Positions 1 to 6,322 of a DNA stretch of 8,937 nt are shown in pieces. The position numbers and the translations under genes are program-made. Origin of the DNA: Eubacteriales bacterium (lineage in GTDB: Bacteria > Bacillota > Clostridia > Christensenellales > CAG-138). The notes under the pieces are model-generated. The model saw nothing but the letters and a program-made list of their open reading frames with translations, did not search any database and was not told the origin of the DNA. Position 1 is the first letter of the stretch, and each line of letters opens with the position of its first letter. The stretch covers positions 1-8,937 of the forward strand of contig JAQVML010000034.1 in assembly GCA_028703645.1 (NCBI GenBank), read 5' to 3'.

Positions 1-50
1 GTCCTCGCGTTAACGAGAAATGGAGTTTTGGATTTCATCAGGGCTCCGAA

Positions 51-1355
51 TCAATCACAAGAATCGTCGAATTCGTAGTCCTTGCCGGGCAGAATGGCAT
101 TGATGACAATACCAACGATAGCGGCGGTTGCCAGGCCGGAGAAGTTCAGGGAGCCGACTTTGACCGTGCCCCAGATAAGCTCTGCGGAGTTGGAACCCAT
201 CGCAGAACTGGTTTGAATGCCAAGTCCGGTTACCAGGATCAGTGCCGCGACCAGAACGTTACGCATATTCTTGAAATCGACTTTGTTCTCAACGACCGTG
301 CGGACACCGGTTGCGGTGATCATGCCGTAAAGCACGATGGAAATACCGCCGATGATGGCTGCCGGAATCGTGTTGACAAACGCTTCAAAGATGCTGACAA
401 ACGAGAAGATGATCGCAAAGCAAGCAGCGATGAACATGACTTTCGGGTCGTAGACTCTCGTGAGCGCGACAACGCCGGTGTTCTCGGAGTATGTCGTGTT
501 CGCGGGGCCGCCCAGCATGCCGGCAATGGAGGTTCCAACGCCGTCGCCCAGAAGGGTACGAGTGAGGCCCGGGTCTGCGATGAAGTTCTTGCCGCAGGTC
601 GCGCCGATGGCGCAAATGTCTCCAATGTGCTCAACGAGGGCTGCAATCGCAACCACGATGAACGTTAGCATCGTACCGAAATCAAATTTCGGGAGGAAGA
701 ACGGCGGCACCGAGATCACATCCGCAAAGCTTGTGACTTTCAGGCCGGAGAAATCAACCCACTGCGGGCCAAACGCCGTCACGATGCTGGCAACAATGTA
801 GGCGCCGAAAATACCGATGAGGACGGGCAGAATTTTGATCATGCCTTTGCCCCACATATTGACGGCGATGACGATGCAGATCGTCAGAATTGCGAGCCAC
901 CAGTTGTTAGCCGCCTGGTTAAACGCAAAGTACGATAGTCCAAGACCGATGAGCATAATGATCGGGCCTGTGACCACCGGCGGGAAGAGTCTCATGATGC
1001 GCTTTGCGCCAAAGACGGCAAAGAGCAGCGCAAAGATGACGTAGGTCAAACCTGCAGAAACAATACCACCTGTTGCATACGGCATCCCCAGCGTGCCGGC
1101 TGCCCCGAGGATTGCGCCGATAAACGCAAACGAGGAACCGAGGAACACAGGGACTTTCTTCTTCGTGATGAAGAAGAACCAGATTGTTGCAATACCAGCG
1201 CAGAACAAGGTGACCGAGATGGACATTCCGCAAATGATAGGAACGAGGACAGTAGCACCAAACATCGCAAATACGTGCTGGAGGCCAAGAACCACCATTT
1301 TGCCGGTTCCCAGCTCTTTAAAGCCATCGTAAATGCCTTCGACTTTCTTTTCCAT
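51..1355 (-). CDS. uraA: Uracil permease, UraA/PyrP type (NCS2 family)
   Basis: Inner-membrane nucleobase:cation symporter of the NCS2 family, 434 aa, the usual length for UraA. The protein is hydrophobic throughout and fits the family's 14-segment fold. Family signatures are visible: QHVFAMFGATVLVP at residues 26-39, ALVEHIGDICAIG at 239-251 and GGPANTTYSENTGV at 282-295. Glu242 and Glu291 line up by eye with the two uracil-binding glutamates of E. coli UraA (Glu241, Glu290). The NTTYSEN motif is the uracil form rather than the form of xanthine or urate carriers, so uracil or a close analogue is the likely cargo. The start at 1355 is chosen because AGGAGG (1363-1368 on the complement) lies seven bases upstream. 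The frame stays open to 1718, but that extension has no membrane-protein character and no ribosome site. The gene is separated from its upstream neighbour by about 470 bp and probably has its own promoter. The family call is very secure; the exact substrate is less so. Confidence 0.95.
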   Translation of the reverse strand: MEKKVEGIYDGFKELGTGKMVVLGLQHVFAMFGATVLVPIICGMSISVTLFCAGIATIWFFFITKKKVPVFLGSSFAFIGAILGAAGTLGMPYATGGIVSAGLTYVIFALLFAVFGAKRIMRLFPPVVTGPIIMLIGLGLSYFAFNQAANNWWLAILTICIVIAVNMWGKGMIKILPVLIGIFGAYIVASIVTAFGPQWVDFSGLKVTSFADVISVPPFFLPKFDFGTMLTFIVVAIAALVEHIGDICAIGATCGKNFIADPGLTRTLLGDGVGTSIAGMLGGPANTTYSENTGVVALTRVYDPKVMFIAACFAIIFSFVSIFEAFVNTIPAAIIGGISIVLYGMITATGVRTVVENKVDFKNMRNVLVAALILVTGLGIQTSSAMGSNSAELIWGTVKVGSLNFSGLATAAIVGIVINAILPGKDYEFDDSCD

Positions 1356-1362
1356 TGAATTA

Positions 1363-1386
1363 CCTCCTAATTTTAAAATGATTAGG
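1363..1386 (-). promoter_or_regulatory. Ribosome binding site of the permease, overlapped by a small hairpin
   Basis: Read on the minus strand, CCTAAT (1386-1381) can pair with ATTAGG (1371-1366) across a nine-base loop. The 3' arm includes the first three bases of the AGGAGG ribosome binding site (1368-1363). The structure could partly hide the site from ribosomes. The stem is only six base pairs and AT-rich, so any effect would be modest and may need a ligand or protein. The base pairing is seen directly; regulation is inferred. Confidence 0.4.
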
Positions 1387-1402
1387 TCTCCATTTCTCTT
1401 TA

Positions 1403-1428
1403 TTATCAAGAGCCCCCGCTCTGGATAA
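1403..1428 (-). promoter_or_regulatory. Leader hairpin upstream of the permease
   Basis: Inverted repeat about 50 bases upstream of the permease start. On the minus strand TTATC (1428-1424) pairs with GATAA (1407-1403). After one C/T mismatch, AGAGC (1422-1418) pairs with GCTCT (1413-1409) around a GGGG loop. That gives ten paired bases. No U-run follows, so it is not a standard intrinsic terminator. It could be an attenuator element, an mRNA-stabilising structure or a protein site in the permease leader. I see no conserved purine- or PRPP-riboswitch core around it. Confidence 0.4.
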
Positions 1429-1584
1429 CCGTGGTTGGAATGGCGAGAATTCGTTGGTCGATTGTGTGCGGGCGTCGCTTCCGCTCTCAGAAGCTCAATA
1501 ACATCATTCTTGCCGAAATCGCAGAAATAAGCAAGTTTTTTCTGAGCAGATAACGCCGAAATCTCTCTTGCGCGTGAATATCGC

Positions 1585-1614
1585 GAAACGACAAACTTGT
1601 CAGAAATGACAAAC
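1585..1614. promoter_or_regulatory. Tandem operator-like motif GAAAYGACAAAC with inverted half-site
   Basis: GAAACGACAAAC (1585-1596) and GAAATGACAAAC (1603-1614) differ by one base and start 18 bp apart, close to two helical turns minus a few bases. The second copy is also half of a perfect inverted repeat TTGTCA-GAAA-TGACAA (1597-1612). This arrangement is typical of a dimeric regulator site. No regulator gene is in the window, so the partner is unknown. Confidence 0.4.
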
Positions 1615-1665
1615 CGAATACAAAACGCTGGTGATCGGATATTTGATATTAGGTGCTTGCAATCG

Positions 1666-1677
1666 TGTGCCGGAATC
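1666..1677 (-). repeat. 12-bp direct repeat GATTCCGGCACA, downstream copy
   Basis: Exact match to the copy at 1754-1765, same orientation, 88 bp apart and both upstream of the permease. It may be one of a pair of regulator sites. The identity is seen directly; function is unknown. Confidence 0.45.
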
Positions 1678-1738
1678 TTAGCGCAATTTTCATGCGGTAG
1701 ATTCGGAAACGAGATCAACCAGATTTTCCGCCTTGGCT

Positions 1739-1767
1739 ATCCTACTATATCCATGTGCCGGAATCAA
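1739..1767 (-). promoter_or_regulatory. Weak sigma-70-like promoter candidate for the permease
   Basis: On the minus strand TTGATT (1767-1762) and TAGGAT (1744-1739) are separated by 17 bp. Each matches the vegetative consensus at four of six positions. The leader would be roughly 380 nt, which is long. Other weak pairs exist nearer the gene, so this is only one possibility. Confidence 0.2.
1754..1765 (-). repeat. 12-bp direct repeat GATTCCGGCACA, upstream copy
   Basis: Second exact copy of the repeat at 1666-1677. It starts inside the -35-like hexamer of the promoter candidate at 1739-1767, a position where a bound regulator would block or contact RNA polymerase. The promoter itself is weakly supported. 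Confidence 0.45.
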
Positions 1768-1824
1768 GCTGAAACGATACCATTACCGTATTTTTTTTGT
1801 ATGAGTCATCACCGATAAGCTTCG

Positions 1825-2370
1825 TCATTCAATCGCGATTTTTGTCGCGCAATCATGGGAGACGATGGAAGGAAGCGTCACGTTTCGAATATGCTTTTGT
1901 TTTTGCAGAAAGTAGTTCAGTTGTTCTAAGTCTTTGTCCGAAAATAGCAGAGAAGGGTCTTTTACAATCGAGAGATAAGTGTTGAGAGAGTTGAAAATCT
2001 GATTGGTAATTGCGTTGTATTTGTCCTTAGCAAAGCTGCCGTTGCTGGCGTGTGACTGGATCGAATCCCGCAGGAAAAACAGGTCTCGCATGGCGTCGAT
2101 CACCGTTTCATCAATCGTTTTGCTCAGCGCCGCGCGAATGGCTTCCGGCTGCTGTTCGATCGGGCGGAGACGATTCAATCCCCCGTCCATCTTTTCAACG
2201 CTTAGGCTTGAAGAAATGTTCCTCTCGTCCAGCAGGCGATCCGTAAGTTCACAATATGCCGTTGCAAACTTGTCGCATAATGGATGCATCTTTCGTACTT
2301 TGAGCAACGATACCCCGTAGAACGCCGCGGCAACCGCGATCACCAGCAAGATTGCAAGAAATTGATCCAT
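1825..2370 (-). CDS. Small membrane-anchored protein of unknown function
   Basis: Protein of 181 aa that I do not recognise. Residues 3-25 form one hydrophobic segment (LAILLVIAVAAAFYGVSLL) followed by KVRK. This suggests a single N-terminal membrane anchor with the remaining ~155 residues in the cytoplasm. The rest is rich in charged and leucine residues and probably helical, with no metal or nucleotide motif visible. The start at 2370 has a moderate purine-rich site (AAGAGGCGAG) upstream. Its base composition is AT-richer than the operon before it. It follows the cyclase by 79 bp containing a hairpin, and a TATAAT overlaps the cyclase stop codon, so it may be transcribed independently. The frame is intact over its whole length and has a plausible start, which supports a real gene. 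Confidence 0.65.
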   Translation of the reverse strand: MDQFLAILLVIAVAAAFYGVSLLKVRKMHPLCDKFATAYCELTDRLLDERNISSSLSVEKMDGGLNRLRPIEQQPEAIRAALSKTIDETVIDAMRDLFFLRDSIQSHASNGSFAKDKYNAITNQIFNSLNTYLSIVKDPSLLFSDKDLEQLNYFLQKQKHIRNVTLPSIVSHDCATKIAIE

Positions 2371-2401
2371 CCACTCGCCTCTTTTCTAAAAGATGCCGTA
2401 T

Positions 2402-2431
2402 GCGGTCGGAGCAGAATCCTGCCCCGACCGC
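2402..2431 (-). terminator. Strong hairpin after the cyclase gene, possible terminator
   Basis: GCGGTCGG (2402-2409) pairs with CCGACCGC (2424-2431). After one A/C mismatch, GCAG (2411-2414) pairs with CTGC (2419-2422) around the loop AATC, giving 12 base pairs in all. It begins 18 nt after the cyclase stop codon. In the minus direction the only T-run is TTTT about 12 nt past the stem, so it is an imperfect intrinsic terminator. It could also be a leader or mRNA-protecting hairpin. Confidence 0.5.
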
Positions 2432-2448
2432 GCACGATGCTAGTGCTA

Positions 2449-2454
2449 ATTATA
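2449..2454 (-). promoter_or_regulatory. Perfect TATAAT -10 box overlapping the cyclase stop codon
   Basis: TATAAT lies on the minus strand at 2454-2449, sharing bases with the TAA stop of the cyclase. A TTGACG sits only 12 bp upstream, too close for a -35 element; TTGCAT lies at 18 bp but matches poorly. A transcript from here would begin near 2442 and carry the 12-bp hairpin in its leader before the small protein gene. The hexamer is certain; promoter activity is inferred. Confidence 0.35.
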
Positions 2455-3250
2455 CACCCTCAAATCCGTCAAATGCAACGACGCGAGAGATGCAGCTTTC
2501 GCCTTCGACCAGCTTCCAGGGGAAGATGCCGATGACGCAGCGCTTGTTGGAGAGTTTCTCGATATCGCCGCCGAGGCACTCCGCATGAATCGCTTCATAC
2601 GGCTTGCAGAACAGCTCGATATGCATCGCCTGATAGTGCTCCGGCCAAGGATAGACTTCGTCGAGCGTTTTGCCATACTTCTTTTGGAAGATGGCGTCGC
2701 ACTTCTTGGCCTCCATGGGTTCCCAATCGCGAATCTTCGTGTTCATCGGGTGATCCGCGCTGCCGCAGTCCACGCCGATCCAGCTGAGCTTCTTATCACG
2801 CACCCACTGAATGAAGTCCAGCGACGGGCCCGGATGGCGCAGCATGTAGCGGCGCTCGTCCGCGGTCGGGCTGTCCCAGCCGTAGATGTGGTAGCCGGTG
2901 TTGATGATCAGCACGTCGCCTTCCTTCACGGTGACGCGCTTTTCAATATCCTGCGGGGTGTAGATGCCGAAATCTTCCGCCTGATCGCTCAGGTCGACCA
3001 CGACGCCGGGACGGCACAGGCGCGTCAGCTCGATCGACGCGATGTCGCGGCCTGCGGTGTCAAAATGCATCGGGCCGTCGAGGTGGGTGCCGACGTGGTT
3101 TGAGTGCGTCAGCAGCTGTCCGTTTGCGCCGTTGGGCGTGAGGCGCTTGAAAAACTTCATTTGCAGCGGCTCGTACGTCGGCCAGGCAGGCGTGCAGATG
3201 CCAATCGGAATCGTGAGGTCATACATCTTGATATCAGACCATTTGCTCAT
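2450..3250 (-). CDS. Cyclase-family (PF04199) metal-dependent amide/imide hydrolase
   Basis: Cyclase-family hydrolase related to kynurenine formamidase KynB and isatin hydrolase. These enzymes use bound Zn or Mn to hydrolyse amides or open small cyclic amides. The diagnostic motif HVGTHLDGPMHF is at residues 52-63, with His52, His56 and Asp58 as metal ligands. His222 and Glu224 in IHAECLGG are candidates for the distal ligands. At 266 aa it is longer than KynB (about 210 aa); residues ~165-215, rich in Trp, Lys and Glu, look like a family-specific insertion. The start at 3250 follows AGGAGG (3259-3264 on the complement). It is last in the operon, 72 nt after the DUF1116 gene. In this setting it may open a cyclic ureide or imide, or cut the amide left by carbamoyl transfer. 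No kynurenine genes are nearby, so a KynB role is unlikely. The substrate is unknown. Confidence 0.9.
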   Translation of the reverse strand: MSKWSDIKMYDLTIPIGICTPAWPTYEPLQMKFFKRLTPNGANGQLLTHSNHVGTHLDGPMHFDTAGRDIASIELTRLCRPGVVVDLSDQAEDFGIYTPQDIEKRVTVKEGDVLIINTGYHIYGWDSPTADERRYMLRHPGPSLDFIQWVRDKKLSWIGVDCGSADHPMNTKIRDWEPMEAKKCDAIFQKKYGKTLDEVYPWPEHYQAMHIELFCKPYEAIHAECLGGDIEKLSNKRCVIGIFPWKLVEGESCISRVVAFDGFEGV

Positions 3251-3322
3251 GTTGATAGCCTCCTAAATTGAATTTGATGATGTCGCATTGGTCAGCCCTC
3301 TTATGAGAGCAAGTATCTTATT

Positions 3323-4747
3323 TTATGCCCAGGCTTCGGCGCATGCCGAGAGCGCCTGCTTGAAGCAGTCTTCCGGTGGATAGACGATGCCCGCGCCAAC
3401 CTGACCCACGCCGGGGTTTTTGTGCGCAATGCCCGTGTTGATCACGGGACGAATGCCGGTCTCGATCACCTTGCGGATGTCGATGCCCGTCGGGCTGCCG
3501 CGGAAGTCGAGCGCGGGAATCTTGTACGAGCGGCCCTCGCCAACGGTGATCTCATACATCCGCGTGGAATAATGGATCGAATCGCTGACCTTTCCGCCGA
3601 CGAACTGGACGATGGCGGGCGCCGCCGCCATGCAGAAGCCGCCGATGCCTGCCGTCTCCGTAATGCAGCTGTCGCCAAGATCGCGCGCCGCGTCTTCCTC
3701 GCTGTAGCCGGGGAAATAAAGCCCCTTGACCATCTCCGCCTCCGCCGAAAACCAGCGGTTTTTGCCGAGACCCGCAATGCGAATGCCGAAATCCGTGCCG
3801 TTTCTGCACATGGTCGCGACCACGGTGCAATACGGAATATCAAAGATCGGGTCCATCGTGCATTTCATCGCGGGCATGGAGATATTGAGGAACGTGTGGT
3901 TGTTTCCGTTGATGAAGTTAAACGCGGCCACCTTTTGCGCAAGCGGACGATCGCAATTCATGATGGCGGGCACCAGTTCGCGCAGCAGCAGCGAGGTTCC
4001 CGCTTCGTTGCGGTTATGCGCCTCGTCGCCCATCTGCAAGAGCTTGCTGACCAGCACTTTGACGTCGATCTCACCCTTGATCGCCAGCGCGTCCTTGAGC
4101 ACGGGATAGAGCTCATGTTCCATCCAGCGCAGACGCGTGAGCACCTCGTCGTCATATGCGCCAAAGCGCAGTACCTTGCCCAGGCCCTCGTTAATCGTGC
4201 AATACGCGCGATTGCCGAAGGTCTTGTTCTCCAGAATCCAAACCGGCATGCTATAGGTAACCACGCCCGCCATGGGGCCGACCGCGTCGTGCATGTGGCA
4301 GGGTTCAAACGTAATCTCGCCGCTTGCGGCAAGCGCTTCCGCTTCTTCAGGGGTTTTCGCAAGCCCTTCGTAAATCAGCCCGCCCATGACCGCGCCGCGC
4401 TGCGGGCCGCACATGCGCGCCCACGTGACCGGAGGGCCAGCGTGCAAAATCGTTTTCTTCGCCATGCCGGGGATAACTTCCCCCGCGATGCCGAGGCCGA
4501 TGATCGTCGGCTGCGCGGAGAGGATGCGGTTGAGCGCTTCCTGATTCGCCGCGTCAATCTTCGCCGCAAGTTCCGGCTTTTTCAGCTTTCTCAGGTTCGC
4601 GGCAACAACCTTGTCTCCGCCCGCGACGGGTTTCCAGTCCACGTGCACCGCGTCCACTTTCTGGCTGACCAAATCGTCATAAAACGACTCGATGCCAAAG
4701 TTCACCACGTGCAGCTTCTGCTCAAATAATTCGTTTAGTTTCGACAT
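3323..4747 (-). CDS. allG: DUF1116 protein, AllG/YlbE-type oxamate carbamoyltransferase subunit
   Basis: Member of the DUF1116 family (E. coli YlbE, renamed AllG), 474 aa from the chosen start. In E. coli it works with FdrA/AllF and AllH as oxamate carbamoyltransferase, which converts oxalurate and phosphate to oxamate and carbamoyl phosphate. Conserved-looking blocks are IGLGIAGEVIPGM (83-95), HAGPPVTWARMCGPQRGA (102-119), HMHDAVGPMAG (151-161), GDEAHNRN (240-247), NGTDFGIRIAG (316-326) and a glycine-rich C-terminal half. The many invariant His, Asp and Asn residues suggest this is a catalytic subunit, though that is inference. The start at 4747 is preferred over an in-frame ATG at 4807. It has AGGAGGG at 4759-4753 five bases away, and it starts one base after the fdrA stop, implying translational coupling. 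The family is secure; the exact carbamoyl donor is not proven, since other operon members are not those of the allantoin pathway. Confidence 0.9.
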   Translation of the reverse strand: MSKLNELFEQKLHVVNFGIESFYDDLVSQKVDAVHVDWKPVAGGDKVVAANLRKLKKPELAAKIDAANQEALNRILSAQPTIIGLGIAGEVIPGMAKKTILHAGPPVTWARMCGPQRGAVMGGLIYEGLAKTPEEAEALAASGEITFEPCHMHDAVGPMAGVVTYSMPVWILENKTFGNRAYCTINEGLGKVLRFGAYDDEVLTRLRWMEHELYPVLKDALAIKGEIDVKVLVSKLLQMGDEAHNRNEAGTSLLLRELVPAIMNCDRPLAQKVAAFNFINGNNHTFLNISMPAMKCTMDPIFDIPYCTVVATMCRNGTDFGIRIAGLGKNRWFSAEAEMVKGLYFPGYSEEDAARDLGDSCITETAGIGGFCMAAAPAIVQFVGGKVSDSIHYSTRMYEITVGEGRSYKIPALDFRGSPTGIDIRKVIETGIRPVINTGIAHKNPGVGQVGAGIVYPPEDCFKQALSACAEAWA

Positions 4748-4748
4748 A

Positions 4749-6320
4749 TCAACCCTCCTGACGCAGATTCGCAAGGATGCGGGAAACAAACCGTGTCGCC
4801 TGCGCATTGCTCGGCAGCACGACCGCGCCGGCCTCTGTGAGCTGCTGTTGCGTGCGGCTCAGGCTCTGCGGGTCGCCTTCGGTGCCACAGACCGCGCAAA
4901 CGCAGCAGAGCGATCTGCCTTCGCGCGCGGCTTCTGCTTTCGCCGTCTGAATCGCGCTGGCTAAATCCTCCGCAGGGTTGGGATGCGAGCCAAAGCCGAT
5001 CACACAGTCGGTCATAATCACCGCACAAGACGGGTCTTTGCCGTCCGTGATCACGCGCTCGGCGCGCAGGCTCGGGTCGATCATCGGGTGCGGTCTGCCG
5101 ACCGTGAACGCGTCGTCCCCAAAGTCGAGGAACGTGTGCTCGCGGCTCTTTCCGCCCTTGGGATCGTCCAGCGCGTCCTCCGCGTTGAGCGGAATGTTGC
5201 TGTAGATGTGCCCTAATTTACCGATCATGAGCTTCATGGCTTCGTCGCAAAGCGTGCCGCCGGTGTAGAACCCGCGCACATATCGTTGACCTTTTGCCAT
5301 CTTGCCCGCGATCTCTTTTGCCATCGCCTCGGCTTTTTCTTCGCCCATGGTGAAGCCGACAAAATCCACCGGCTTTTCTCCGCGGCTCAGGGCAACCGCC
5401 TTGTGCGCCGCGTCTTCCAGCGAAACAGCCGCCGTCAAGCCGTAGGATTCAATCTCTTTGCGATCCCCGCCGATGAAGCAGACGACGACGGGCTTGCCCG
5501 TCTTCGCCGCGAGGGCGAGCATCTCGCTTGCAATCTCTTTTGCCGGGGGCTTGCTGATGAGCGTGATGATCTTCGTCTTCGGGTCGTTTTTCAGCGCGTC
5601 GAGGCCGAGCTTCATCATCAGTCCGCCGATGTCCTTCTTCAAATCACGTCCGCCGGTGCCGATCACCTGGCTCACGCCCCCGCCGAGCTGGTCAATGATG
5701 CTCGAAACTTCCTGCGTGCCGGTGCCGCTCGCCGCGACGATGCCGATATCTCCGCTCTTGACCACGTTTGCAAACGCGAGCGGCACATGGTTGATAATCG
5801 CCGTTCCGCAGTCCGGCCCCATCACGAGCAACTCGTGTTCATAGGCGTAGGTCTTGAGCGCTTTTTCCTCTTCTATGGTCACATTGTCCGAAAACAGCAT
5901 GACGTTGATGCCGTGGTCGAGGCAGCTCTGCGCGACGTCCGCCGCGTGCTTGCCGGGCACGGAGATGACGGCCATGTTGAGCGCGGAATCGATCTTCAGC
6001 GCGCCCTCCAGCGTCGGCGGCATATACGCCGCACCCTTGCTCTCCGTCTTTTTATTGAGCAGCTCTTCCGTCTTTTTCAGTACCGACGAAAAAGCGTCTT
6101 CTCCGTCGCACAACACCGCGACAAAAAAGTCGTTTGTGGAGACCTCGCCATCCAGCTCCGGCGTGGAAACGCCGATGTTTTGCGCAATCTCCTTGTTTAA
6201 GTCCGTCCCCATGCCGACGAGCGCTTCCGTCACGCCGTCCAGCTTTTTGAGTTCTTTCGAGATGAGCATGAGGGTGACCGAGTCGTAATATGCGTTTTTT
6301 CTGACTTCTAGTTTGATCAT
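4749..6320 (-). CDS. allF: FdrA/AllF, succinyl-CoA-synthetase-like carbamoyltransferase subunit
   Basis: FdrA family protein (523 aa; E. coli FdrA is slightly longer), often annotated 'acyl-CoA synthetase FdrA'. In E. coli it is assigned as AllF, a subunit of oxamate carbamoyltransferase. Residues ~110-310 resemble the CoA-binding alpha subunit of succinyl-CoA synthetase, with MGPDCGTAI (167-175), ASGTGTQE (197-204) and IGTGGRD (220-226). Residues ~345-520 resemble the ligase domain, with GFYTGGTLCDEAM (350-362), DFGDDAFTVGRPHPMIDP (399-416) and VCGTEGDPQ (477-485). The GHAGA phosphohistidine motif of SucD is absent; the matching stretch reads CFIGGDRKEIESYG (281-294). Ordinary CoA ligation through a phospho-His is therefore unlikely. 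The N-terminal ~100 residues are specific to FdrA. The start at 6320 has GGAGGG upstream and lies 2 nt after the DUF2877 stop. The protein is cytoplasmic, and coupling on both sides supports one enzyme complex with its neighbours. Confidence 0.93.
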   Translation of the reverse strand: MIKLEVRKNAYYDSVTLMLISKELKKLDGVTEALVGMGTDLNKEIAQNIGVSTPELDGEVSTNDFFVAVLCDGEDAFSSVLKKTEELLNKKTESKGAAYMPPTLEGALKIDSALNMAVISVPGKHAADVAQSCLDHGINVMLFSDNVTIEEEKALKTYAYEHELLVMGPDCGTAIINHVPLAFANVVKSGDIGIVAASGTGTQEVSSIIDQLGGGVSQVIGTGGRDLKKDIGGLMMKLGLDALKNDPKTKIITLISKPPAKEIASEMLALAAKTGKPVVVCFIGGDRKEIESYGLTAAVSLEDAAHKAVALSRGEKPVDFVGFTMGEEKAEAMAKEIAGKMAKGQRYVRGFYTGGTLCDEAMKLMIGKLGHIYSNIPLNAEDALDDPKGGKSREHTFLDFGDDAFTVGRPHPMIDPSLRAERVITDGKDPSCAVIMTDCVIGFGSHPNPAEDLASAIQTAKAEAAREGRSLCCVCAVCGTEGDPQSLSRTQQQLTEAGAVVLPSNAQATRFVSRILANLRQEG

Positions 6321-6322
6321 GC

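Larger units (their letters stand above)
1356..1824. other. Gene-free regulatory region between the small protein gene and the permease
   Basis: About 470 bp without a convincing gene, visibly AT-richer than the operon. Short open frames exist on both strands, but none has a ribosome site or recognisable protein. The region holds two copies of a 12-bp repeat, a tandem GAAAYGACAAAC motif with an inverted half-site, a weak promoter candidate, a 9-bp repeat GCCGAAATC (1512-1520 and 1555-1563) and the two leader hairpins next to the permease. No clear intrinsic terminator follows the small gene ending at 1825. Confidence 0.6.

Noticed and set aside
1356..1500. Purine or other known riboswitch before the permease
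   Set aside because: I looked for the purine aptamer core and PyrR-type leader and saw neither; only simple hairpins are present.
1356..1718. In-frame extension of the permease of about 120 residues
   Set aside because: The extension has no ribosome site, is not membrane-like, and would put a strong AGGAGG plus ATG inside the gene. The 434-aa form matches normal UraA length.
1777..1798. Possible plus-strand terminator (ATAC/GTAT stem then a run of T)
   Set aside because: The stem is only four pairs and no plus-strand gene leads into it.
3251..3322. CTCT-CATA-AGAG inverted repeat between the DUF1116 and cyclase genes
   Set aside because: Four base pairs with no T-run are too weak to call a terminator. 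A strong ribosome site follows, so the cyclase is taken as part of the operon.
3422..4729. Long plus-strand open frame of 435 codons
   Set aside because: It lies antisense to the DUF1116 gene, is full of Arg, His and Ala as expected of a GC-rich antisense frame, and shows no family motif.
4748..4807. Upstream ATG at 4807 for the DUF1116 protein
   Set aside because: It would overlap fdrA by about 60 nt, adds an Arg-rich tail unlike the family, and lacks the strong ribosome site found before 4747.
5286..6200. Plus-strand open frame of 304 codons
   Set aside because: It is antisense to fdrA, which has clear family motifs. Its composition is Arg- and His-rich, typical of a shadow frame.
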